Shown: piece by piece, positions 1 through 6,151 of the stretch
How the letters are laid out: every line of letters starts with the position of its first letter
How positions within the stretch are numbered: the stretch's first letter is position 1
Assembly (NCBI GenBank): GCA_937915755.1
Contig: CALGGR010000007.1
Location: 1 to 8,028, forward strand
Source: an uncultured Fretibacterium sp.
GTDB taxonomy: Bacteria > Synergistota > Synergistia > Synergistales > Aminobacteriaceae
Direction: 5' to 3'
DNA: 8,028 nt
Made by a program: the position numbers and the translations under genes
The notes under the pieces: generated by a model
Told to the model about the DNA's origin: nothing
Databases searched by the model: none
What the model saw: only the letters and a program-made list of their open reading frames with translations

Positions 1-28
1 AGAATTATATCACATTTAACTTAACTTA

Positions 29-72
29 GCGCAATTCATCTCCCACCTAAAGAGGGGGGAGCCTTCTTGCGC
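29..72. other. Nested inverted repeat upstream of rny
   Basis: GCGCAA at 29-34 is complementary to TTGCGC at 67-72. Inside it, CTCCC at 40-44 can pair with the GGGAG at 57-61, separated from the outer stem by five unpaired bases on each side. It could be a structured leader or the end of an upstream transcription unit. There is no clean T-run after it, only CCTTCTTG after the inner stem, so a terminator is not convincing. No coding sequence can be assigned to bases 1-28. Confidence 0.3.
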
Positions 73-76
73 GTTA

Positions 77-85
77 TGGTAAAAT
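77..85 (+). promoter_or_regulatory. Possible extended -10 promoter for rny-ymdB
   Basis: TGGTAAAAT fits an extended -10 element: TG, one base, then TAAAAT, which is one mismatch from TATAAT. No good -35 hexamer lies 16-18 bp upstream, where the sequence is G-rich, but extended -10 promoters can do without one. It would give a 5' leader of roughly 90 nt before the ATG at 184. The pair could instead be transcribed from a promoter left of the window, so this is tentative. Confidence 0.35.
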
Positions 86-183
86 TTATTAAATATCTGC
101 CCAATAATGAGAATGATCAATCAGCACCCCTTCTTTTTTTGGGAACATAGATTCATGACAGACAGAAAGGATAAACATTCATT

Positions 184-1713
184 ATGCAGTACGCGTTGGC
201 ATTATTAGCATTCATTGCCGGCTCAGGGTTGACCTATGCGGTACTAAGACTGTGGGACAACTCCAAAATGAACGGCGTGAAAAGACAAATCTCAGCAATG
301 CTCAAGGAAGCCGAAGAAAATTCCGAGCGCATCAGGCAGTCTCAAATCGCAGAGACACGCGAAGAAGTGAACCGAATGCGTCAGGAAGCTCAGAGAGACA
401 TCAAGGAACGCCGTCTCGAAATTCAGCGGACAGAGCGAAAGTTAGAGCAGAAAGAGGACAACCTCGACAAGAAAATCGAACGGGCTTCACGAAAAGAAGA
501 TGAGCTAAAATCAAGGCAGGAAGACCTCGAAAAGCGCCGCGCCGACCTCGAAGCAGCAATTCAGCAGCAGGAGACGAAGCTGCAGGAAATCGCGGCCATG
601 TCCAGAGAAGAAGCTCAGGAAATCCTCATCCAAAGAACCGAAGCAGACGCAAAGCACATTCTCGGCCTAAAGATGAAAGAGCTTGACGAGCAGTTCCAGA
701 GAGAAGCCGAAAGGAAATCCCGCGACATTATCATCGGGGCAATGCAGAGGTGCGCGGTTGAATCGGCAGGCGAAAGCAGCATCAGCGTCGTTCCGCTTCC
801 GTCAGAAGAAATGAAAGGCCGCATAATTGGCCGAGAGGGACGAAATATCCGAACGTTCGAGAGCCTGACAGGAGTTGACCTCATCATTGACGACACCCCC
901 GAAGCAGTAACACTTTCCAGCTTTGACCCAATAAGACGTGAAATTGCCCGCCGAGCTATGGAACGTCTTGTTGTTGACGGACGCATTCACCCCGCACGAA
1001 TTGAGGAACTTATCGAGAAAGCCGCCCGCGATATTGACGACGAGATGATAAGCGAGGGCGAGAACGTAATCCTCGAACTAGGCATCAAGAACATGAACAA
1101 CGAGCTAGTCCGAACGATAGGACAGTTGAAATTCCGCTTCAGCTACGGTCAGAACGTACTCTCTCACAGCATGGAAGTCGCCCAGATTGCCGGGATAATC
1201 GCCGCAGAGCTTGGGGTTGACGAGGAAATTGCGAGAAGAGGCGGACTTCTTCACGACATTGGAAAGGCAATAGACCGTCAGACGGAAGGCCCGCACGCAG
1301 AAATCGGCGCGGACTTGGCACGGAGGCTCGGTGAACGCCCCGAAATCGTGAGCTGTATCGCCTGCCATCATGACAGCCTGGAAGTAAGCTCAATATACGA
1401 GGTCATAGTGTCCATAGCTGATGCAATAAGCGCAGCAAGACCGGGCGCGAGACGTGAGAGCCTTGACGCGTACATTAAGAGGCTTGAGAAACTTGAGGAG
1501 ATCGCTCAGGGTTTCGAGGGCGTAACGAAGGCTTACGCTATGCAGGCTGGACGTGAGGTTCGCGTGGTACTCAATGCTGAAAGGACGGACGACGGTGCTG
1601 TCCACAAACTTGCGTTCGACATAGCGAGAAGGGTTGAGGCCGAGCTGAAATATCCCGGTCAAATCAAAGTCAGCGTATCACGTGAGACAAAAGCATCGGA
1701 GTTCGCGAAATGA
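184..1713 (+). CDS. rny: Ribonuclease Y
   Basis: RNase Y is a membrane-anchored endoribonuclease that starts mRNA decay in many bacteria lacking RNase E. The 509-aa product has the full family architecture. Residues 3-22 form a single N-terminal membrane segment, and about 27-185 form a long charged coiled coil. A KH RNA-binding domain spans about 198-260 with the GREG loop at 216-219, and an HD metal-dependent phosphohydrolase domain spans about 325-420. The HD pair is H357-D358 in LLHDIGKA, with further candidate ligands H328, H371, H395 or H396 and D413. The C-terminal block with ARPGARRESL and YPGQIKV is typical of the family. Length is close to the usual ~520 aa. The ATG is preceded by AAAGGA at 166-171 with a somewhat long 12-nt gap. 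The stop overlaps the ymdB start (ATGA), and the same rny-ymdB order is known in Bacillus. Nothing looks damaged. Confidence 0.97.
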   Translation: MQYALALLAFIAGSGLTYAVLRLWDNSKMNGVKRQISAMLKEAEENSERIRQSQIAETREEVNRMRQEAQRDIKERRLEIQRTERKLEQKEDNLDKKIERASRKEDELKSRQEDLEKRRADLEAAIQQQETKLQEIAAMSREEAQEILIQRTEADAKHILGLKMKELDEQFQREAERKSRDIIIGAMQRCAVESAGESSISVVPLPSEEMKGRIIGREGRNIRTFESLTGVDLIIDDTPEAVTLSSFDPIRREIARRAMERLVVDGRIHPARIEELIEKAARDIDDEMISEGENVILELGIKNMNNELVRTIGQLKFRFSYGQNVLSHSMEVAQIAGIIAAELGVDEEIARRGGLLHDIGKAIDRQTEGPHAEIGADLARRLGERPEIVSCIACHHDSLEVSSIYEVIVSIADAISAARPGARRESLDAYIKRLEKLEEIAQGFEGVTKAYAMQAGREVRVVLNAERTDDGAVHKLAFDIARRVEAELKYPGQIKVSVSRETKASEFAK

Positions 1714-2510
1714 GGATACTATTCTCCGGCGACGTAGCTTGGAACACGGGGCGTAAGGCTCTTGCAACTGCGCTCCCCGTAATAAAACGCGAACATGGCC
1801 CTTTCGACTTCATACTCGTGAACTGCGAGAACGCAGCGCATGGCAAAGGAATGACCGACAGAATATTCGACGAGTTCATTTCTCTCGGTGTTGACGCGAT
1901 GACTTCTGGTAATCACATTTGGGACAAGCCCGCGTTTCTGCCGCTTCTTGATTCTGAGACGAGGGTATTCAGGCCTGCGAATTACCCGGCTTCATGTCCC
2001 GGCCGTGGTCATGGGATAATCGAGCGAAAGGGGAAGAGGCTCGGCATTCTCAACATTGAAGGTCAAGTATTCCTGCCGCCGATAGATTCGCCGTTCCTTT
2101 GCGCTGACAGGATCATCGAGGAATTGAGGGCTGAGGGCGGAGATAGGCTTCCGATATTTGTTGACTTCCACGCTGAGGCAACGAGCGAGAAACAGGCTAT
2201 GGGATACTATCTTGACGGTCGAGTAAGCGCGGTTGTCGGGACACACACGCATGTTCAGACGGCTGACGAGAGGATTTTCCCGAAAGGTACGGCCTACATC
2301 TCCGATGCTGGAATGACGGGAGGTCATATGGGAATACTGGGCGTTAAGTACGAGTCAGTGATGCCGAAGTTCATTGACAGTCTTCCCTGCAAGTTCGAGG
2401 CAAGCGAGGATGGCGCGGCGTTCAACGGGGTAATAATTGACGTTGACGATGACACTGGACTCGCTGTAGGGATTGAGAGGGTTCAGGTTGACACAGAGAA
2501 TTTGACGTAG
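1710..2510 (+). CDS. ymdB: YmdB-family metallophosphoesterase / 2',3'-cyclic nucleotide phosphodiesterase
   Basis: YmdB (TIGR00282 family) is a cytosolic dinuclear metallophosphoesterase. The Bacillus homologue hydrolyses 2',3'-cyclic nucleotides and affects biofilm and motility decisions, with a reported link to RNase Y-dependent RNA levels. The 266-aa protein carries the expected metal ligands in order: D8 in GDV, E40-N41 in CENAAHGKG, N68-H69 in GNHIWD, H154 in DFHAEATSEK, and H179 and H181 in VGTHTHVQT. These motifs and the length match the family, so it should be active. Its ATG overlaps the rny stop by 4 bp, with GGAG at 1698-1701 eight bases upstream, so translation is probably coupled to rny. 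An intrinsic terminator follows 37 bp after the stop and closes the operon. Confidence 0.95.
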   Translation: MRILFSGDVAWNTGRKALATALPVIKREHGPFDFILVNCENAAHGKGMTDRIFDEFISLGVDAMTSGNHIWDKPAFLPLLDSETRVFRPANYPASCPGRGHGIIERKGKRLGILNIEGQVFLPPIDSPFLCADRIIEELRAEGGDRLPIFVDFHAEATSEKQAMGYYLDGRVSAVVGTHTHVQTADERIFPKGTAYISDAGMTGGHMGILGVKYESVMPKFIDSLPCKFEASEDGAAFNGVIIDVDDDTGLAVGIERVQVDTENLT

Positions 2511-2547
2511 AAGGCAGAAGGGGTGTTTTCTTCAAAGGCAGAAGATG

Positions 2548-2588
2548 AATCCTTCCTTGCGTTGATTGCGGGGAAGGATTTTGCTTTT
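2548..2588 (+). terminator. Intrinsic terminator of rny-ymdB
   Basis: AATCCTTCC at 2548-2556 pairs perfectly with GGAAGGATT at 2572-2580. Two G-U pairs and two G-C pairs can extend this to a 13-bp stem with a 7-nt loop (2561-2567). The stem is followed by TTGCTTTT. It lies directly between the ymdB stop and the promoter of the next gene pair. Confidence 0.8.
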
Positions 2589-2596
2589 CAGCGAGT

Positions 2597-2619
2597 TATA
2601 ATAAAATATCATAAAGGAG
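2597..2619 (+). promoter_or_regulatory. -10 box and ribosome binding site of the AbrB-PIN pair
   Basis: A perfect TATAAT lies at 2597-2602, immediately after the ymdB terminator. A strong Shine-Dalgarno AAAGGAG lies at 2613-2619, 9 bases before the ATG. No good -35 hexamer is visible at 16-18 bp. The implied leader is only about 20 nt. This gives the toxin-antitoxin pair transcription independent of rny-ymdB. Confidence 0.6.
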
Positions 2620-2628
2620 ATTGTCACA

Positions 2629-2889
2629 ATGGAGATAGCAAAAATATCAAGCAAAGGACAGATAACAATTCCGATTTCGGTGCGAAGCGCGTTGAAGTTG
2701 AGGGCAGGGGACAAGGTCGTAATACAAGAGGAAAACGGAAGATACTACTTTGATAATGCCTCGCTGGTTGCTTTTGCAAGAGCGGAAGACGATTTTAAGG
2801 GCGCGGCAAAAGAGGCCGGCTTCCAAAACGAAGAAGAAATGCAGAAGTACATGATGGAAGACATACGTCGTGAGGTTCGAGGGTATTAG
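2629..2889 (+). CDS. AbrB/SpoVT-like antitoxin
   Basis: This 86-aa protein opens with a swapped-hairpin AbrB-type DNA-binding domain, about residues 1-46. The signature reads KISSKGQITIP, then VRSALKLRAGDKVV, then a strand ending RYYFDN. The rest, about 47-86, is helical and strongly charged (DDFKGAAKEAGFQNEEEM), as expected of the segment that wraps and blocks a PIN toxin. The family binds operator DNA as a dimer and represses its own promoter, which here is the -10 box 27 bp upstream of the start. The stop is 2 bases before the start of the PIN-domain gene, the usual antitoxin-first arrangement. The family assignment is sure; the antitoxin role rests on this pairing. Confidence 0.9.
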   Translation: MEIAKISSKGQITIPISVRSALKLRAGDKVVIQEENGRYYFDNASLVAFARAEDDFKGAAKEAGFQNEEEMQKYMMEDIRREVRGY

Positions 2890-2891
2890 AG

Positions 2892-3293
2892 ATGCGCGTA
2901 ATGCTGGACACTAATATTCTGGTTTCAGCTATATTCTTCCCCTCGAAGCAAACCAGAACGCTAGTCGCGGAAATAACAAGGCACCATCATCTTATCCTTT
3001 GTGATTACGTTCTGGAAGAATTGAGGCTTGTTGTCAACCGGAAATTCCAGGCAAAGAAACCTGCACTCGAAAAATTCTTTTCATCTCTTCGGTTCGAGTT
3101 GATTGACACTCATGAAGATTACGATTACGGAGACATTCCCTCAGTGCGGGATCACAAAGATACCCCGATACTGGCAGCCGCAATTAAGAATGACGCAGAT
3201 GTTTTCATAACAGGCGACAAAGATTTTCTGGTTCTGAATATAGACAGACCTCAGATAATGAATATGGCCGAATTTCTATACAGGTTCGCTTAA
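2892..3293 (+). CDS. PIN-domain toxin (putative ribonuclease, TIGR00305-like)
   Basis: This 133-aa single-domain PIN protein belongs to the group annotated as putative toxin component, PIN family (COG1569/TIGR00305). PIN toxins are Mg2+-dependent ribonucleases that cut tRNA or rRNA. The acidic centre is intact: D6 in MLDTNILVSA, E42 or E43 in VLEELR, D90 in HKDTPILAAA, and D109 and D111 in ITGDKDF. The start lies 2 bp after the antitoxin stop. GAGGG at 2879-2883 serves as ribosome binding site inside the antitoxin's last codons, so the two are probably co-translated. The gene converges on the minus-strand cassette to its right. No T-rich terminator on the plus strand follows it. It is not closely related to the two PIN toxins at the right end of the window, which have a different core. 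Confidence 0.9.
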   Translation: MRVMLDTNILVSAIFFPSKQTRTLVAEITRHHHLILCDYVLEELRLVVNRKFQAKKPALEKFFSSLRFELIDTHEDYDYGDIPSVRDHKDTPILAAAIKNDADVFITGDKDFLVLNIDRPQIMNMAEFLYRFA

Positions 3294-3305
3294 TCAACAG
3301 CACAC

Positions 3306-3339
3306 AAAAAAGCGGGACTCCCATGCTCGGAAATCCCGC
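3306..3339 (-). terminator. Intrinsic terminator of the A1A2-toxin-A3 cassette
   Basis: On the minus strand GCGGGA (3339-3334) pairs with TCCCGC (3317-3312) around a loop that can form a short inner stem. Six T's follow (3311-3306). It sits 18 bp past the stop of the last cassette gene. It is nearly identical to the terminator at 4405-4438, including the T6 tail and the GTGTG that follows. For the converging PIN gene on the plus strand it lacks a T-run. Confidence 0.85.
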
Positions 3340-3356
3340 CTATACACACTAGAGCA

Positions 3357-3572
3357 TTACGCCGTTGCTGCTATTGCTTCGGGTTCTTCTTGGGGAACTT
3401 CGTCGATGTCGTAGATTTCCATGCACATGTGAACTTCCTTCAAGGCCTCCATAGCCTTAGAAACTGCCTCCGCAACTCTAATACATTTGTCCACAACAGC
3501 CGCTCCTTCCGGCCCCTGCTCTCTCATGTACTGCTCGTAGTCGTCCAATGTCTTTACGTCCTCAAGTTTCAT
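3357..3572 (-). CDS. Small acidic protein A3, candidate antitoxin of the Gp49-like toxin
   Basis: This 71-aa protein has no function I recognise by name. It opens with MKLEDVKTLDDYEQYMREQ, continues with a predicted helix (residues about 25-47), and ends in an acidic IYDIDEVPQEEPEAIAATA tail. It is clearly homologous to both halves of the 140-aa protein upstream of the toxin: shared EDV-T--DY, CIRVAEAV versus LDRLVEAI, LKE-HMCMEIYDI versus LKEMEMGLDIYDL, and the A-ATA end. Its ATG overlaps the toxin stop (ATGA), with AAGGAGG (plus 3584-3590) 11 bases upstream inside the toxin's last codons, so translation is coupled. Position after a HigB-like toxin is where an HTH antitoxin (HigA) normally lies, but no HTH is visible and the chain is too short for one beyond the leader helix. 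The antitoxin role is inferred from position, size and acidity. Confidence 0.75.
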   Translation of the reverse strand: MKLEDVKTLDDYEQYMREQGPEGAAVVDKCIRVAEAVSKAMEALKEVHMCMEIYDIDEVPQEEPEAIAATA

Positions 3573-3934
3573 TGTTGTTCTTGCCTCCTTATGTAATCAT
3601 CCCGTTCACGTTTTGCCTTCTCAATCTCACGGCGAGGTGTCTTCTGTGTCGTCTTTCGAAAATGGTGAAGTATCACAAATGTATCACCAAGCCAGCAGAA
3701 ATACAACACCCTGTTATGTCCCGGCCTGAGTTCCCAAATATCTTCTTCGAGATGCTTCGTTATCTTCTGGGATAGATTAGTCCCGCTAGCCTTGAGCATT
3801 TCTAGCTGCGATAGAAACTGTTCATACTGTATGCGGGCATCTTTGTTGTGATTTGAGTTTTTCCACAGTGAGGCGAAAAATTCCCTCACTTCGCTTTCAC
3901 CCTTTGCATTCTCGTAAAATTCAACCTTGTACAC
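3569..3934 (-). CDS. Gp49-like / HigB-type RelE-superfamily toxin
   Basis: This 121-aa protein has the pattern of the phage-derived Gp49-like (DUF891) branch of the RelE/ParE superfamily. These toxins are usually ribosome-dependent mRNA endonucleases. Visible motifs are YKVEFYENAKGESEVREFF at the N-terminus, IWELRPGHNRVLYF (66-79), FVILHHFRKTTQKTP (86-100) and REIEKAKRERDDYIRR (102-117). Length is normal and there is no truncation, so it is probably functional. The start is GTG, preceded by a strong GGAGGTGA six bases upstream; an ATG is absent nearby. It begins 16 nt after the upstream 140-aa gene and overlaps the downstream 71-aa gene by ATGA. The toxin is thus flanked on both sides by members of one small-protein family. 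A HigB-HigA pair would normally have an HTH antitoxin downstream, and none is here. Confidence 0.88.
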   Translation of the reverse strand: MYKVEFYENAKGESEVREFFASLWKNSNHNKDARIQYEQFLSQLEMLKASGTNLSQKITKHLEEDIWELRPGHNRVLYFCWLGDTFVILHHFRKTTQKTPRREIEKAKRERDDYIRRQEQQ

Positions 3935-3950
3935 CCTCGCTCACCTCCCT

Positions 3951-4151
3951 TCATGCAGTGGCGGGGATTGCCTCTTCCTCATTGAGATCGTAGATATCCA
4001 GTCCCATCTCCATCTCCTTCAAGCCGTCCATAGCGAAAGTGATAACCTCAACAAGACGGTCAAGCTTCTCCATCTCTGCCTTAGCTTCGGGACTTTTCTC
4101 ACGCATATACTGCTCGTAGTCAGCCCATGTTCTGACATCTTCATATTTCAT
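3951..4151 (-). other. Possible independent translation of copy A2 from an internal start
   Basis: An ATG at 4151 lies exactly at the copy A2 boundary, with AAGGAGG (plus 4163-4169) 11 bases upstream. This is the same site and spacing used by A3 before the ATG at 3572. Initiation here would give a free 66-aa A2 in addition to the 140-aa fusion, in the same frame. The site is well preserved, but use of it is inferred. Confidence 0.5.
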
Positions 4152-4373
4152 TGTTGCCTGTGCCTCCTTACACGCAGTGGCGGGGATTGCCTCTTCCTCA
4201 TCAAGATCGTAGATGTCCAATCCCATCCCCATCTCCTTCAAGCCGTTCATAGTGAAAGTGATGGCCTCAACAAGACGGTCGAGCTTCTCCATTTCTGCCC
4301 TGGCTTCGGGACTTGTCGACTTCGCATACTCCGTAAAATCGTCCCACGTTCTTACGTCCTCATATCTCAACAC
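3951..4373 (-). CDS. Fused tandem copies (A1-A2) of the small acidic protein family
   Basis: This 140-aa protein is an internal duplication. Copy A1 is residues 1-67, a 7-residue linker CKEAQAT is 68-74, and copy A2 is 75-140, with a repeat period of 73 residues. Both copies share YEDVRTW, SPEA-AEMEKLDRLVE, a helix ending in GLKEM, and a GLDIYDL-EEEAIPATA tail. Both are homologous to the 71-aa protein after the toxin. No HTH, signal peptide or membrane segment is seen. The start is GTG at 4373, with GGGAGG five bases upstream; TTG at 4370 would align exactly with the other copies (MRYEDV) and is 8 bases from the same site. As first gene of the cassette it is the likely antitoxin of the toxin 16 nt downstream. 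That role is inferred; the duplication is seen directly. Confidence 0.78.
   Translation of the reverse strand: MLRYEDVRTWDDFTEYAKSTSPEARAEMEKLDRLVEAITFTMNGLKEMGMGLDIYDLDEEEAIPATACKEAQATMKYEDVRTWADYEQYMREKSPEAKAEMEKLDRLVEVITFAMDGLKEMEMGLDIYDLNEEEAIPATA
3955..4370 (-). repeat. Direct tandem repeat within the fused gene
   Basis: Bases 3955-4150 (copy A2) and 4174-4370 (copy A1) are direct repeats offset by 219 bp, i.e. 73 codons, so the frame is kept. Similarity is highest over the part encoding the middle and C-terminus and falls off over the first ~20 codons. There copy A2 looks more like the separate gene at 3357-3572. Confidence 0.9.
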
Positions 4374-4391
4374 TCATACCTCCCGGCCATA

Positions 4392-4397
4392 ATTATA
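4392..4397 (-). promoter_or_regulatory. -10 box of the A1A2-toxin-A3 cassette
   Basis: TATAAT on the minus strand (4397-4392) lies 18 bp upstream of the GTG start and directly downstream of the porin terminator. No good -35 is visible, because that position falls inside the terminator stem. The surrounding CCATAATTATAC (plus 4387-4398) matches 10 of 12 positions of the palindrome found at the Phd-PIN promoters. Confidence 0.5.
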
Positions 4398-4404
4398 CAC
4401 ACAC

Positions 4405-4438
4405 AAAAAAGCGGGACCCCCACACTCGGGAATCCCGC
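4405..4438 (-). terminator. Intrinsic terminator of the SLH porin gene
   Basis: On the minus strand GCGGGA (4438-4433) pairs with TCCCGC (4416-4411), with an inner CCC/GGG stem, followed by six T's (4410-4405). It lies 39 bp past the porin stop. Its sequence is nearly the same as the terminator at 3306-3339, and differences fall largely in the loop. Confidence 0.88.
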
Positions 4439-4477
4439 CTTTAATTTCAGATATTCGTTGTTACTGCACTTGCGCGA

Positions 4478-6151
4478 CTAGAAGTTGACTGACGTTCTGA
4501 AGCGGATGATGTTGTCCTTGTCATCTTCGATATCCATGTCGCTCTTGGCATGTACATAGTTCAGACCCATTGTTGTGGCATCATTGAGCTTGTACTGAAC
4601 ACCAAGACCGAACTCAACCGGCTTATAGTCAACATTGCCCTGCTCCGCCTTGTAGCCGTAGTAGAACAGATGGGTTGCCCACTTCTCATTCCACTCCTGA
4701 CCAAGTACGACTCTCCAATACTTGAGATCCCAAGCCGTCTGCGATCCGTCCATGAAATTGTCAAGAAGCACCGCACTTTCGCTAGGGAATATTGTGCTTG
4801 CTCCCTGAGGAACGAAGAAGCCTCTGTCATACTGGCCGTATTCAAGCCACAGGCTGGTGAACTTGAGCGCTTCCTGCTTCACGTCGATGATTGCTCTCCA
4901 ATGGTTTGCGTCGTCGATGTACTCGTTGCCGTCCAAGATGCCGTAACCATAATCGTACCAGCCAATACGGCCACCCGCAGGAGTAGTGACATGCTCAGAG
5001 TTGATTGCCTGATGGTAGAACGAACCCTTAATCGCGATCGCATCGTTGAAGTTGAAACGGAGACCTGCGAATACTGTCCACAAGTTCTTGAAGTTCACGT
5101 CATCAGCCCAGTTATAGGCAGTTGCGCCTCCACCTTTCTTCGTGGGAGGTGTTGATGAGTTGTCGCCGAGGAATGCCTGTCCGCCGATGTCAAATCCGAT
5201 GTTCTCGGTGAACTGGAAGCTGCCCATTGCGAATAATGTCCATGCCTGCCTGTTGATGCCATGAGGCTCAGCCTGTTCCCACTGATTGGTCGTTGCGTTC
5301 CACTTTGCCGAATTGCTGTATGCCTTGAAGTTATCAGGAATTCGGTTAGTGTGTGACGCATAAGCAAGGAAGTTGCCTACACCGAAGTTCTTCTCAAGCG
5401 CAAATCCGAGCTCTGACGTGTCGGTAAGCACTGAGTCGCCGCCGGTCCAGCTTCCCGTCGCTGCAACTGAAGGTCTGTAAGCCGTGTCGACATCATAGAG
5501 GAAACGACCGACTGTGAGCCTTGTGTCCATGAAGAACGGCATCGTTACATAGTACCTGTCGAAGTACGCGCTGTTGTCTGACGCATTGCCCATCTTGCCG
5601 TTGCCATCATTCCTGAGTCTTGCACGGAAGAAGTACTCATCATTCTCACCGAACGTGCGCTCGAAGAACAGACGTGCGTTATCGAACTGGATCTGTCCGT
5701 CACCGTTCTTGCTGAGTGCATTGTTAGCGCTCCTGTTGGTGACATCAAGCACTAACGCGCCGTGAATGTGCCATCCGCCGAGCCTGTTCTCAAGAACTGC
5801 TACTCTCTCGTCAAGCTCATCAACGCGTACACCGAGTGCCTCAAGCTCATCCTTGAACTCAACGACGAGTCTCTTGAGCATCTCAACGTCCTGCTTGCTT
5901 GCTTTGGTCATGTCGACGACTGCGAGTGCTCTTGCGAGTGCTGAAGCCATCTCATACCTTGTTGTCTGCTGCTTGCCCTTGTAGAGGCCATCGGGATAAC
6001 CCGAAAGGATTCCGTGAGCTGCGAGCTGACCGATCGCGTCATATGCCCAGTGGTTCATCGGCACATCCATGAACGGATTTGTCGCTGACATCGCCGGGGC
6101 TGCAAGTGCTGCTACTGCTACAATAGCTACTAATGCTGCTATCTTTTTCAT
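4478..6151 (-). CDS. SLH-domain outer-membrane porin (OmpM-like)
   Basis: This 557-aa outer-membrane protein tethers the outer membrane to the cell wall and probably forms a channel. Residues 1-23 are a Sec signal peptide (MKKIAALV..., cleavage likely after AMSA). About 26-80 are one SLH domain with FMDVPMNHWAYDAIGQLAAHG and the TRYE motif at 64-67. About 84-125 form a coiled-coil spacer (VEFKDELEALGVRVDELDERV). The remainder is a beta-barrel with alternating aromatic strands and a terminal Phe (FRTSVNF), the outer-membrane assembly signal. The chosen ATG has AAGGGGG nine bases upstream and begins the signal peptide. An in-frame start 51 bp further up would add a charged leader before it and is unlikely. 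The gene ends at an intrinsic terminator. Similar proteins are abundant in Synergistota and Negativicutes. Confidence 0.92.
   Translation of the reverse strand: MKKIAALVAIVAVAALAAPAMSATNPFMDVPMNHWAYDAIGQLAAHGILSGYPDGLYKGKQQTTRYEMASALARALAVVDMTKASKQDVEMLKRLVVEFKDELEALGVRVDELDERVAVLENRLGGWHIHGALVLDVTNRSANNALSKNGDGQIQFDNARLFFERTFGENDEYFFRARLRNDGNGKMGNASDNSAYFDRYYVTMPFFMDTRLTVGRFLYDVDTAYRPSVAATGSWTGGDSVLTDTSELGFALEKNFGVGNFLAYASHTNRIPDNFKAYSNSAKWNATTNQWEQAEPHGINRQAWTLFAMGSFQFTENIGFDIGGQAFLGDNSSTPPTKKGGGATAYNWADDVNFKNLWTVFAGLRFNFNDAIAIKGSFYHQAINSEHVTTPAGGRIGWYDYGYGILDGNEYIDDANHWRAIIDVKQEALKFTSLWLEYGQYDRGFFVPQGASTIFPSESAVLLDNFMDGSQTAWDLKYWRVVLGQEWNEKWATHLFYYGYKAEQGNVDYKPVEFGLGVQYKLNDATTMGLNYVHAKSDMDIEDDKDNIIRFRTSVNF

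Noticed and set aside
29..72. Intrinsic terminator of an upstream gene
   Set aside because: The stem is plausible but is followed by CCTTCTTGCGCG rather than a T-run, so it is listed only as an inverted repeat.
3951..4373. Helix-turn-helix in the A1-A2 protein, as expected for a HigA antitoxin
   Set aside because: Neither copy continues into an HTH after the LDRLVE helix. Instead both go to GLKEM, an acidic segment and a short AIPATA end.
3927..4481. Plus-strand open frame of 184 codons opposite the A1-A2 gene
   Set aside because: It is antisense to the duplicated gene and shows the same internal repeat only because the template does. It has no ribosome binding site and no recognisable domain, and it runs through a terminator.
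4550..5155. Plus-strand open frame of 201 codons inside the porin gene
   Set aside because: Antisense shadow of the beta-barrel coding sequence, with no start signal and no domain resemblance.
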